Source: Pseudomonadota bacterium | GTDB taxonomy: Bacteria; Pseudomonadota; Gammaproteobacteria; Xanthomonadales; Xanthomonadaceae | Direction of reading: 5' to 3' | NCBI GenBank assembly: GCA_018240435.1 | Contig: JAFEFT010000008.1 | Span: forward strand, 21,578-85,577 | DNA length: 64,000 nt | Shown: positions 1 through 11,305 of the stretch, in pieces | Layout: each line of letters begins with the position of its first letter | How positions within the stretch are numbered: the first letter of the stretch is position 1 | Notes under the pieces: generated by a model | Told to the model about the DNA's origin: nothing | What the model saw: the letters and a program-made list of their open reading frames with translations, nothing else | Database searches by the model: none | Translations under genes and position numbers: made by a program

Positions 1-64
1 GAACGGCGGCGGCGCGGGATGCCGTGCGTGGTTTGACGGGTGTGTCCTGCGCTTGCCGGCCACC

Positions 65-91
65 GATGGGTTGCGCGACGCGCAACCCATC
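65..91. repeat. Perfect 12-bp inverted repeat, 3-nt loop
   Basis: GATGGGTTGCGC at 65-76 and its exact reverse complement at 80-91 flank a GAC loop. No T-tract follows on either strand, so a classical intrinsic terminator is not indicated. It looks like a REP-type extragenic palindrome; whether it recurs in the genome cannot be seen from one window. Confidence 0.6.
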
Positions 92-118
92 CTGCACATC
101 TGCCTCTGCCCTCAGTCA

Positions 119-153
119 TCTGTTCTCTGTTCTCTGTTCTCTGTCCTCTGTCC
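119..153. repeat. 7-bp tandem repeat, 5 units
   Basis: Three units of TCTGTTC followed by two of TCTGTCC run without interruption. The 7-bp period matches the longer array at 38953-39036, although the unit sequence differs. Confidence 0.7.
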
Positions 154-239
154 TCCGAACCGCAAGCTTGCCAATCGCCAGGATGCAATGGTCGCGTCGT
201 AGCCTGCCTTCTGTCCCATGACCCCAACGGGAGCGAGTG

Positions 240-1784
240 ATGACCACCAAGGATACGTTTGCGAAGGGCCTGCGCACCGGCAAGCAGGCATTGCTGGCCG
301 GTGCCGATGCAACCCATGCGGCGACTTCGTTCGTCAAGCGGCATGAGGGCAAGGTGGCGGGGCTGGCGCGCGGTTGTGCGTGGCTGCTGGGCAAGACCGT
401 GCAGGGCGTGGGTGCGATCACCCGGCACGGTGCCGGCGCGATCGCGGCGGCGGCGCAACGACAGGTCGCTTCGGCCGAAAACGACGGCGCGCGGTTGCTG
501 GCACAGGCGGCCCGTGGTTTGGCCGCGGGCGTGCAATGGGCCGGGCGCGGCGTCGAAATCGCCGGTGAGGCGACGTGCAAGGTCGCGCCGGCGGCTGGGC
601 GGGCGGTGGGCGGTGCGGTCAGCGGTGGCACCGGGATGGTGTCGGAGGTGTTCGACAGCGTGGCGATCCACGAGTACGACATCGATTGCCTGCGGATGGA
701 GCTGGATCGCTACGGCAAGATCCTCGGTCAACGGGCCGATGCGCGGCTGGCACAGATCAAGGCGGCGCAACGCGCGCACGACCGCGCTGCGCTGCTCGAT
801 GCGCTGGTGGTCGGCGGGGTGACGCTGGGTGCGATCGTGCGCGCGCCCGGCGTGGTGCCGCCGGAGGTGGACAAGGCTTTCGCGCTCGCCTATCCGGGGC
901 TGGCGCAGCACGAGAGTTTCGCGCAGGCGGTGCAGCACATGGACGCCGACCAGCTCGTCGGCCTGGTCAATGGCGTCAAGGGCAAGATGTTTGAGCTGAC
1001 GCTGGCTGACCATCTCAATTCCGGTGGCCATCTGCCGCCGGGCTGGCATGCCGAGCTGGCCAAAAGCGCCACCGAGCCGGCGTGGGATTTGCGCGTGCTC
1101 GATCAAAACGGTCATGTCGCCGATCTGATCCAGGCCAAGGCCACCGATGCGGCCGGTTACGTCCAGCATGCGCTCGAACGCTATCCGAACGTGCCGATCA
1201 CCACCACCCACGAGGTGTACGCGCATCTGGCGGCGTTGGGTGTGGCCGATCACGTCGTCGACAGCGGGGTGTCGCTGGCGACGCTGGATGCGCAGATGCA
1301 CGACGCGGTGACGGCCGCAGCGGGCCAGTTCCATGGCATCAGCATCGTGCCCTCGACGCTGAGCCTGGCCGTGATCGCGCTGTCGCTGCTGATGGATCGC
1401 GAATCGACGCTGGAGATGGCGGCGGCGCAGTTCGGTGAGCGCGGCGCCAAGGCCGGGCTGGCTGGCGGCGCGGCGAAGGCGGCGATGGTCGCCACCCAGA
1501 CATGGTGGATCGGCCTGCTCGCCGGCGTCGGCTCACGCTGGCTGGCCGGCAAGGGTGCCGGCAAGCGGGCGCGCTACCAGATGCTCAAGGATGCGGTGCG
1601 GGTCTTGCGCGGCCTGCTCAACCCGAATGGCGCACCGCCGCCGCGGCCGACGTGGCACGAAGCGTGGCAGGCACGGCGGGCGGCCCTCGTCGAACAAGAA
1701 AAGCGACGTTTGCGACTGGTAATGGAGAAGGCATTGAGCTCCGACCAGCTGCCCGGACACACCGATCCCGGTAATAAAACCTGA
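240..1784 (+). CDS. Unrecognised 514-aa protein with candidate PD-(D/E)XK-like motif
   Basis: Not a family I can name. The N-terminal ~140 residues are rich in Ala/Gly and look amphipathic or membrane-associating. The middle shows spacing reminiscent of a PD-(D/E)XK nuclease fold: E252 in GKMFEL, D283 in PAWDLRV, and Q298-A-K300, with Gln in place of the usual Asp/Glu. Hydrophobic stretches follow near residues 375-390 and 420-445, then a basic tail. ATG at 240 is preferred because GGGAG lies 6 nt upstream; a GTG at 237 is also in frame. The next gene starts 8 nt after the stop, so the two are probably co-transcribed. The nuclease reading is inference from motif spacing only. Confidence 0.6.
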   Translation: MTTKDTFAKGLRTGKQALLAGADATHAATSFVKRHEGKVAGLARGCAWLLGKTVQGVGAITRHGAGAIAAAAQRQVASAENDGARLLAQAARGLAAGVQWAGRGVEIAGEATCKVAPAAGRAVGGAVSGGTGMVSEVFDSVAIHEYDIDCLRMELDRYGKILGQRADARLAQIKAAQRAHDRAALLDALVVGGVTLGAIVRAPGVVPPEVDKAFALAYPGLAQHESFAQAVQHMDADQLVGLVNGVKGKMFELTLADHLNSGGHLPPGWHAELAKSATEPAWDLRVLDQNGHVADLIQAKATDAAGYVQHALERYPNVPITTTHEVYAHLAALGVADHVVDSGVSLATLDAQMHDAVTAAAGQFHGISIVPSTLSLAVIALSLLMDRESTLEMAAAQFGERGAKAGLAGGAAKAAMVATQTWWIGLLAGVGSRWLAGKGAGKRARYQMLKDAVRVLRGLLNPNGAPPPRPTWHEAWQARRAALVEQEKRRLRLVMEKALSSDQLPGHTDPGNKT

Positions 1785-1791
1785 GGGCGGC

Positions 1792-2595
1792 ATGACCGAC
1801 ATCATCGATCTGGGCGATTTTCGGCGCTTCCTGCATCTGCGTGCGCGTCTGCTGATGGCGGCCGAGCGCGATCCCCGCGCGCCCGTCGCGAACAGGGCGA
1901 TCACCGGCCTGGAGCCGCGATTCCGGACGCCGGCCTTGCGGCGCAGCGCCGCCCGCGATTACCGGGCGTACCGCTTCGTGCGCCAGCGCATCATGGCGAG
2001 CATCCCCTGGCTCAGGCCGTCGGCTGCCGGCAAGCCAGGCCGCGAGGCACCGGCCGCTGCCCGCGCGACGGCGGCGGCGAAGGTGGCCGGGTCGATGGCG
2101 GGCGGGTCGCTGACGGCATCGTTCCGAAGCTTCGCGGCCGCCCGCCGGCATGCGCTGGAATGGGCTGCCCGGCACCATCTCGCCGCGGTGGTGCGACGCG
2201 ACGCCGATGGCTGGGTCGTGTGCACGCCGGGCCAGGGCCCGAGCGATTTTTCTTCGTCCCCCCATTCCTGGTCCACCCAGAGGAGAACCCGCATGAATGG
2301 CAAGTCCCCGAATGTGGCCGCTGCGCTCGCCGCAGCCGATCAGGCCCGCCAGTCCGAACTCATGGACGCGGCGCAATGGCAGCACGAGATGCTCGAACGG
2401 CAGATCGACGAGGATGCCGCCGAATGGCAGGCGCAGGAGGAAGCCTCGGCCGAGGCCCATGCCGAGATCGCGGCCGAATGCGCTGCCGCGATGGAGGATT
2501 TCGCGCGTCTGGAAGAAGACGGCTGGTACTACGGTGACGAGGACCCCGCGGAGGCCTTCGATGCCGGCGACGCCTACGACGACGGCCTGGAGTGA
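1792..2595 (+). CDS. Unrecognised 267-aa protein, possibly two fused cistrons
   Basis: No family recognised. The first ~150 residues are basic, with many Arg/Ala and an aromatic DGWVV segment. A Ser/Pro stretch at about residues 150-167 reads like translated intergenic DNA. The last 100 residues are strongly acidic and probably helical (many EE, AE and DE pairs), ending EDPAEAFDAGDAYDDG. An in-frame ATG at 2293 (residue 168) has AGGAG 7 nt upstream, so the acidic part may be made separately as a 100-aa protein. ATG 1792 is 8 nt after the preceding stop, which suggests one operon. Confidence 0.55.
   Translation: MTDIIDLGDFRRFLHLRARLLMAAERDPRAPVANRAITGLEPRFRTPALRRSAARDYRAYRFVRQRIMASIPWLRPSAAGKPGREAPAAARATAAAKVAGSMAGGSLTASFRSFAAARRHALEWAARHHLAAVVRRDADGWVVCTPGQGPSDFSSSPHSWSTQRRTRMNGKSPNVAAALAAADQARQSELMDAAQWQHEMLERQIDEDAAEWQAQEEASAEAHAEIAAECAAAMEDFARLEEDGWYYGDEDPAEAFDAGDAYDDGLE
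2281..2295 (+). promoter_or_regulatory. Strong internal Shine-Dalgarno and ATG inside the second ORF
   Basis: AGGAG at 2281-2285 precedes ATG at 2293-2295 by 7 nt, in the same frame as the surrounding ORF. It is stronger than the site at the annotated start (1792). It implies independent translation of a 100-residue acidic C-terminal product. Confidence 0.5.
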
Positions 2596-2649
2596 GCGGC
2601 GGCACGGGGCTGGGACGGCATCGCCGGCGTGCTGCCGGGGCGCGGCAAC

Positions 2650-6216
<3,567 letters not shown>

Positions 6217-6295
6217 GCCGGGGCCTTGCGATCACCGGCAGGTTAGGCCGCCGTGGCGGCTGGGGCAAGGCTTGACAGGCGCATCTCGGCGCCGT

Positions 6296-7123
6296 TCAAG
6301 CGCTGCGCCCGGGTACCTGCACGATGCGCGGCGCCTCGCCGGGCGGGACGAGTTCGAGCGCGGTCAGCGGGCCGCCCCAGACGCAGCCGGTGTCGATGGC
6401 GTGCACGCCGCCGGCGATCATCAGCCCGAGCGTGGACCAGTGCCCGCAGACGATGCGCAGTTCGCGCGCGGCCTGCCCGGGAACGGCGAACCACGGGTAC
6501 AGGCCGATCGCCTGTGTGCCGGGTGCGCCTTTGGTCTCGAAGGCGATGCGCCCGTGCGGGGTGCAATAACGCATGCGGGTGAATACGTTGATGATCGCGC
6601 GGTCGCGCTCGACGCCGCGCAGTTTGGGCGACCAGCCGGGCTTGTCGCCGTACATGTTGCGCAGCAGCTTGTCGGCGGCCGGGCCTTGCAGCCGCGCTTG
6701 CACTTCGCCGGCGCGGCGTTCGGCGATGGCGATGGTCCACTTGGGCATCAGGCCGGCGTGCAGCATGCACCAGCCGCTGCCGCGATCGACGTGCAGCAAC
6801 GGTAGCGCCTGCAGCCAGTGCAGCAAGTCGTCGCGGTCGGGCGCGAACAGGATCGATTGCAGGTCGGGGTTGACGCGGCGCTGCTCGGCTTCGGTGCGGC
6901 GGGCGATCGACAGCAACGCCAAATCGTGGTTGCCGAGCACGACGGTGCTATGGATCGCCAGCGAGTGGATCAGGCGCAAGGTCTGCAACGACTGCCCGCC
7001 GCGGTTGACCAGATCGCCGCAGAACCACAGGCGATCGCGCGCCGGGTCGAAGCGAATCTTGTCGAGCAGCCGCTGCGTGGGGTCATAGCAACCCTGCAGG
7101 TCGCCGATCGCCCAGGTGGCCAT
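6296..7123 (-). CDS. apaH: Symmetrical bis(5'-nucleosyl)-tetraphosphatase
   Basis: Hydrolyses Ap4A to two ADP, and in other bacteria removes Np4 RNA caps. The 275-residue protein has the metallophosphoesterase signature in order: GDLQGCYD near the N-terminus, FCGDLVNRGG around residue 35, GNHD around residue 65, then conserved histidines. It overlaps apaG by one base (TGATG at 7121-7125), which indicates translational coupling. The order rsmA-apaG-apaH is the usual gammaproteobacterial arrangement. Confidence 0.97.
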   Translation of the reverse strand: MATWAIGDLQGCYDPTQRLLDKIRFDPARDRLWFCGDLVNRGGQSLQTLRLIHSLAIHSTVVLGNHDLALLSIARRTEAEQRRVNPDLQSILFAPDRDDLLHWLQALPLLHVDRGSGWCMLHAGLMPKWTIAIAERRAGEVQARLQGPAADKLLRNMYGDKPGWSPKLRGVERDRAIINVFTRMRYCTPHGRIAFETKGAPGTQAIGLYPWFAVPGQAARELRIVCGHWSTLGLMIAGGVHAIDTGCVWGGPLTALELVPPGEAPRIVQVPGRSA

Positions 7124-7503
7124 CAGTGCAAGGTGCGCGGTACGGCGAGAGTGAAGGCCGGGATCGGCGCTTCGAAGCGGGTGCCATCGTCGGCGAGCAT
7201 GCCGTAGCTGCCCTGCATCGTGCCCACGCTCGTCTCCAGCACCGCGCCGGAGGTGTATTCGAAACTCTCGCCGGGGCGCAGCCAGGGTTGCTCGCCGACC
7301 ACGCCTTCGCCGCGCACTTCCTCGACGCGGCCGTTGGCGTCGGTGATGATCCAGTGGCGATCGAGCAGGCGCGCGGCGGCGTTGCCGGTGTTGCGGATGG
7401 CGATGGTGTAGGCGAACACGTAGCGATCCTCGCCCGGGCGCGACTGCTCGTCGAGGAAGCGGGTGTTGATTTCGATCTCGAAGGAGAAGGCGGTCTCGGT
7501 CAT
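7123..7503 (-). CDS. apaG: ApaG-domain protein
   Basis: A 126-residue single-domain ApaG protein with a fibronectin-III-like fold, whose biochemical role is not settled in the family. The core motifs [27 protein letters not shown] and the C-terminal GTMQGSYGM are intact. It starts 10 nt after the rsmA stop and its own stop overlaps the apaH start. Linkage to apaH and rsmA supports the assignment. Confidence 0.96.
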   Translation of the reverse strand: MTETAFSFEIEINTRFLDEQSRPGEDRYVFAYTIAIRNTGNAAARLLDRHWIITDANGRVEEVRGEGVVGEQPWLRPGESFEYTSGAVLETSVGTMQGSYGMLADDGTRFEAPIPAFTLAVPRTLH

Positions 7504-7513
7504 GGTCGCCAGT

Positions 7514-8326
7514 TTACGGCATCGCCGTCGCGATCGAAGCCCGTTGTGCGAGGTGATTGGCCAACGCGATGAAATCGGGCACCGCGACCTGCTCGGCGCG
7601 CGCGCCGGGGTTCAATCCTGCCGCTTCGATCGTCGCTGCATCGCACAGTGCGGACAGCGCGTTGCGCAAGGTCTTGCGGCGCTGCCCGAAGGCGTCGCGG
7701 ACGAGACGCGCGAATCGATCGTGATCGACGATGGCGATGCGGTCCGGTGCGCGTGGCCGCAGGCGCACCACCGCCGAATCGACCTGCGGCGGTGGCCGGA
7801 ACGCGGCCGGCGGCACGTCGAACAACGCCAGCACCTCGCAATACGCCTGCAACATCACGCTCAGGCGGCCATAGACCTTGCTGCCCGGTTCGGCGGCCAT
7901 GCGATCCACCACTTCCTTCTGCAACATGAAATGCATGTCGCGGATGTGCGCGGCGTGGGCGAGGGCGTGGAACAGGATCGGCGAGGAAATGTTGTAGGGC
8001 AGGTTGCCGACCAGGCGCAGGGTGTCGTTGCCGGCCAGCGCGGTGAAATCGACGGTGAGCACGTCGGCATGGATCACCTGCACGTGCCCCTCGCCGCCGT
8101 CGAGCGCCTGCAACGGCGCGATCAAGTCGCGGTCGAGTTCGATCACCGTCAGCGCGCCGTGCCGGCGCAGCAGGGGCCGCGTCAACGCGCCCTGACCGGG
8201 GCCGATTTCGACGAGGCGCTCGCCGGGGCGCGGGTCGATGGCGCGGACGATGCGCTCGATGATCGTCGCATCGTGCAGGAAGTGCTGGCCGAAGTGCTTC
8301 TTCGGCGCATGGCGGGAATCAGCCAC
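7514..8326 (-). CDS. rsmA: 16S rRNA (adenine(1518)-N(6)/adenine(1519)-N(6))-dimethyltransferase
   Basis: KsgA/RsmA dimethylates two adjacent adenines near the 3' end of 16S rRNA using SAM, late in 30S assembly. The protein starts [11 protein letters not shown], has the SAM-binding [11 protein letters not shown] and the catalytic [11 protein letters not shown] chose GTG at 8326, giving 270 residues (E. coli 273). The frame stays open upstream, but that part is only the shadow of the neighbouring gene. The start overlaps the upstream gene by 8 nt (GTGGCTGA), so translation is probably coupled; no good independent ribosome-binding site is visible. Confidence 0.95.
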   Translation of the reverse strand: MADSRHAPKKHFGQHFLHDATIIERIVRAIDPRPGERLVEIGPGQGALTRPLLRRHGALTVIELDRDLIAPLQALDGGEGHVQVIHADVLTVDFTALAGNDTLRLVGNLPYNISSPILFHALAHAAHIRDMHFMLQKEVVDRMAAEPGSKVYGRLSVMLQAYCEVLALFDVPPAAFRPPPQVDSAVVRLRPRAPDRIAIVDHDRFARLVRDAFGQRRKTLRNALSALCDAATIEAAGLNPGARAEQVAVPDFIALANHLAQRASIATAMP

Positions 8327-8897
8327 CGCGGCGGCCGGATGCGGGTGTGGCCGGTGCTGGCCGGGAAGCAGGCGACGCGGCCGGCACGGGCGAGGCCAGC
8401 GCCGGCGGTGACGCCAGCGGCAGGTCGAACTGGATCGGCGCCTTGACCGGGAACATCGCGCTGATGCTGTGCGGCAGATACAGCGCATACAAGCCCAGCA
8501 GCGTCAGCGCGACCGCGCTGACCATCACCTGCCGGGCCTTGCCCGCGGCGGCGCTGCCGGTCTGCACGCGGGTGGCGCCGAGCACCCAGCCGCCGGGCGG
8601 CGGGTACTGGCCGGCCGCGCGGATGCGCCCGGCGTAACGCCAGGCGTACCAGCCCACCGCGATCAGCCCCAGCCCGATCAGATAACTCAGGACATACAGA
8701 CGATGCAACACGGCATAGGGGTTGGCGTGCGCCTGCCAGTAGCGGAACAACAGCCATGTCGCGATCACCCCGACGAGCGCGGCGAGGGCGCCGCGGCGCA
8801 GGGCGCGTTTCTGTCGTGCGTCGTTGCGCGCGACCGGTTCGTTCGCGGATGGCGCAGATGCGGGGCGGGGGCGTTGGGCTGGCTTCATCGTCGTCAC
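8319..8897 (-). CDS. Small membrane protein between pdxA and rsmA
   Basis: A 192-residue protein not assigned to a named family. A basic N-terminus is followed by predicted membrane helices at about residues 32-48 (ALAALVGVIATWLLFRYW), 62-85 (LYVLSYLIGLGLIAVGWYAW) and 120-140 (VMVSAVALTLLGLYALY). The tail is Pro/Ala-rich. Its ATG overlaps the pdxA stop by 4 nt (ATGA) and its stop overlaps the rsmA start. It therefore sits inside an operon in which pdxA and rsmA are normally adjacent. Confidence 0.75.
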   Translation of the reverse strand: MTTMKPAQRPRPASAPSANEPVARNDARQKRALRRGALAALVGVIATWLLFRYWQAHANPYAVLHRLYVLSYLIGLGLIAVGWYAWRYAGRIRAAGQYPPPGGWVLGATRVQTGSAAAGKARQVMVSAVALTLLGLYALYLPHSISAMFPVKAPIQFDLPLASPPALASPVPAASPASRPAPATPASGRRGG

Positions 8898-9877
8898 GGG
8901 CGGCGGGTTGACGGGCCGACCATCGCGCTGGCCAGCACGATGGCCTGTTGCAGGCTCGACGCATCGGCAAGGCCGCGCCCGGCCAGGTCCAGCGCGGTGC
9001 CATGATCGACCGCCACGCGCGGGTAGGGCAGGCCGAGGGTGATGTTCACCGCATCGGCGAAGCCGGCGTACTTGAGCACGGGCAGGCCTTGATCGTGGTA
9101 CATCGCCAGCACCGCATCAACGTCTTTCAGGATGTGCGGCACGAATGCGGTGTCGGCCGGCAGCGGGCCGAGCAAGTCCATGCCCTGGGCGCGCAGGGCG
9201 GCGAGCACCGGGGCGATGGTGTCGATTTCCTCGCGCCCGAGCCAACCGCCTTCGCCGGCGTGCGGGTTGAGCCCGAGCACGGCGATGCGCGGTGCGGCGA
9301 TGGCGAAGCGCTGGCGCAGGGCGGCATCGAGGATGCGCAGGGTGCCGGTGAGACCATCGGTGGTGATCGCTGTCGGCACCTCCCGCAAGGGCAGATGGGT
9401 GGTCGCCAGCGCCACCCGCAGTGGCCGCGGCCCGGTGCGCGCCAGCATCATCACCACCGCGCAGCCGGCATCGGCAGCGAGCAGTTCGGTGGTGCCGGTG
9501 TAGGCGATGCCACCGGCATTGATCGTCGCCTTGTGCACCGGGCCGGTGACCAGGGCGTCGGCGGCGCCGTCGCGGCAACGTTGCGCGCCTTGCCGCAACG
9601 CTTCGATCACGGCACCGGCATTGGCCGGGTCGGCCTGGCCGAAGCGCGTCGGGCGCGCCTGCCGGATCGGCCACACCGCCAGCTCGCCGGCGCCGGCCTC
9701 CTGCTCGGGATCGCGGATCCGCAACGGCAATCCGATCGCCTGCGCCGCCGCGCGCAGGGTGTCCGGATCGGCCAATGCGAGCAGGCGGGCCGGTTGCGGA
9801 TGCTGGGCGATCCGCACGCACAACTCCGGGCCGATGCCCGCCGGCTCACCCGGAACGAGGGCCAGCCGCGGGCGCAT
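8894..9877 (-). CDS. pdxA: 4-hydroxythreonine-4-phosphate dehydrogenase
   Basis: Oxidises 4-phospho-hydroxy-L-threonine with NAD in the DXP-dependent pyridoxal phosphate pathway. The protein has 327 residues, typical of the family. N-terminal VPGEPAGIGPEL, the metal-binding histidine segments HKATINAGG, LNPHAGEGG and YHDQGLPVLKY, and the C-terminal VDHGTALDLAG are all present. It starts 5 nt after the surA stop and overlaps the following membrane-protein gene by 4 nt. Confidence 0.97.
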   Translation of the reverse strand: MRPRLALVPGEPAGIGPELCVRIAQHPQPARLLALADPDTLRAAAQAIGLPLRIRDPEQEAGAGELAVWPIRQARPTRFGQADPANAGAVIEALRQGAQRCRDGAADALVTGPVHKATINAGGIAYTGTTELLAADAGCAVVMMLARTGPRPLRVALATTHLPLREVPTAITTDGLTGTLRILDAALRQRFAIAAPRIAVLGLNPHAGEGGWLGREEIDTIAPVLAALRAQGMDLLGPLPADTAFVPHILKDVDAVLAMYHDQGLPVLKYAGFADAVNITLGLPYPRVAVDHGTALDLAGRGLADASSLQQAIVLASAMVGPSTRRP

Positions 9878-9882
9878 GAAAC

Positions 9883-11208
9883 TCAGCCGGCGTCGGGCAG
9901 CCGGATGTCGACGAACGCCTCCGAGCGCAATTGGCGCAGGAAGTTGTCGTATTGGTCTTCGGACTTGCGGCGCAGGATGGCGTTGCGCGCGGCATCACGT
10001 GCGGCCTGGACGCTGACGTCGGTGGTGCGCGTGCCCAGCAGTTTGATCAGGTGCCAGCCGACGTTGCTCTGGAACGGCTGCGACAGTTCGCCGTCCTTGA
10101 GTTGCTGCACCTGCTGCGCCACCGCCGTGCCCCAGCCGTCGACCGGGAACCAGCCCATGTCGCCGCCCTTGCTCCTGGTTTCGGTGTCGTCGGATTCCTT
10201 CTGCGCCAGGGTGGCGAAATCGGCGCCGGCGACGAGTTGTGCGCGCAGCGCGTCGATCTTCGCCTTGGCCTGTTCGCTGCTGACGCCGGGGCCGAACTTG
10301 ACCATCAGATCCAGCGCGTGGAATTCGGTGACCTGCTTGGGCACCACCTGGCCGGCCTGCCGGGTCTCGATCAGCTTGAGCAACTGGAAACCGCTGGCGC
10401 CACGGATCGACGCGGTGACGTCGCCGGGCTTCATGGTCTTGATCGTGTTGGCGAACGCCGGCGGCACTTCGTCGGCGCTGCGCCAGCCCAGATCGCCGCC
10501 TTCGAGCGCGTTCTGGCTGTCCGAATAGCGCATCGCGGCGGTGGCGAAATCCATCTTGCCCTTGACGATCAAGTCGCGAATGCCATCGATCTTGGTCTGC
10601 GCCAGTTTGACCTGCTCGGAGGTGGGGTTCTCGGGCAGGGCGACGAGGATGTGCGCCAGGTGGATCTGCGGGCCACCGGCACGCTGGGTGGCCAGTTCGT
10701 TGTCGATCTCGGTGTCGCTGACCGCAACCTGGCTCTCGATCACCTTCTGCTGCAGTTTCTGCACCGTCATCTCGTCGCGCACCGACTTGCGGAACTCGTC
10801 GTAGCTCATGCCTTCGCTGGCGATCTTCTGCTGCAACTGCGCCGCCGTGACGTGGTTGGAGGCAGCCAGGCGGGCGATGCCGTCGTCGACTTCGGCATCG
10901 CTGATGCGCAGGCCCAGCGCGGTGGCGCGCGCCAGTTGCAGGCGCGCCAGCACCAGCCGCTCCAGCACCTGCTTGCGCAGCGCGTCCTCGGGCGGCAGCT
11001 GGCTCTCGTGGCCGGCGTATTGCGATTTGACGTTGCGCTCGGCGCGATCGAGTTCGCTGCGCAAGATGACGTCGTCGTCGACCACCGCGGCGATGCCATC
11101 GATCGGGGTCGTCTGGGCCGTCGTCTGCGCCGGCACCGTGGGCGCGATGGCGAACGTGGTGACGGCCAGCAGCAGGGCGAGTAGCGATTTCGTCATGGGG
11201 GTGTTCAT
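9883..11208 (-). CDS. surA: Periplasmic chaperone / peptidyl-prolyl isomerase SurA
   Basis: Escorts outer-membrane proteins, including LptD, to the Bam complex. With ATG at 11208 the product is 441 residues, beginning with a signal peptide that ends near TVPAQ. The SurA N-terminal domain follows (DGIAAVVDDDVILRSELD), then two parvulin domains (IHLAHILVALPE at about residue 185, EFHALDLMVKFG at about 295) and a C-terminal helix. The open frame upstream of 11208 is an antisense-free shadow of lptD and is excluded; ATG at 11196 is an alternative. It lies 97 nt downstream of lptD. Confidence 0.96.
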   Translation of the reverse strand: MNTPMTKSLLALLLAVTTFAIAPTVPAQTTAQTTPIDGIAAVVDDDVILRSELDRAERNVKSQYAGHESQLPPEDALRKQVLERLVLARLQLARATALGLRISDAEVDDGIARLAASNHVTAAQLQQKIASEGMSYDEFRKSVRDEMTVQKLQQKVIESQVAVSDTEIDNELATQRAGGPQIHLAHILVALPENPTSEQVKLAQTKIDGIRDLIVKGKMDFATAAMRYSDSQNALEGGDLGWRSADEVPPAFANTIKTMKPGDVTASIRGASGFQLLKLIETRQAGQVVPKQVTEFHALDLMVKFGPGVSSEQAKAKIDALRAQLVAGADFATLAQKESDDTETRSKGGDMGWFPVDGWGTAVAQQVQQLKDGELSQPFQSNVGWHLIKLLGTRTTDVSVQAARDAARNAILRRKSEDQYDNFLRQLRSEAFVDIRLPDAG

Positions 11209-11305
11209 CGTGGAGTGTGCAGGTTGCGGCCCGTTGCCGCCGATGCGAAGCGCAGCGGCCGGTGGCGACGGGTCGGCTCGGGGGATGCGGGCGGCGACCG
11301 CCTCA

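Larger units (their letters stand above)
1..239. other. Intergenic left edge with repeats
   Basis: No gene is supported here. The stretch holds a perfect 12-bp inverted repeat (65-91) and a 7-bp tandem array (119-153), then the ribosome-binding site (GGGAG at 229-233) of the first gene. Short ORFs crossing it have repetitive, low-complexity translations and no family resemblance. Confidence 0.6.
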
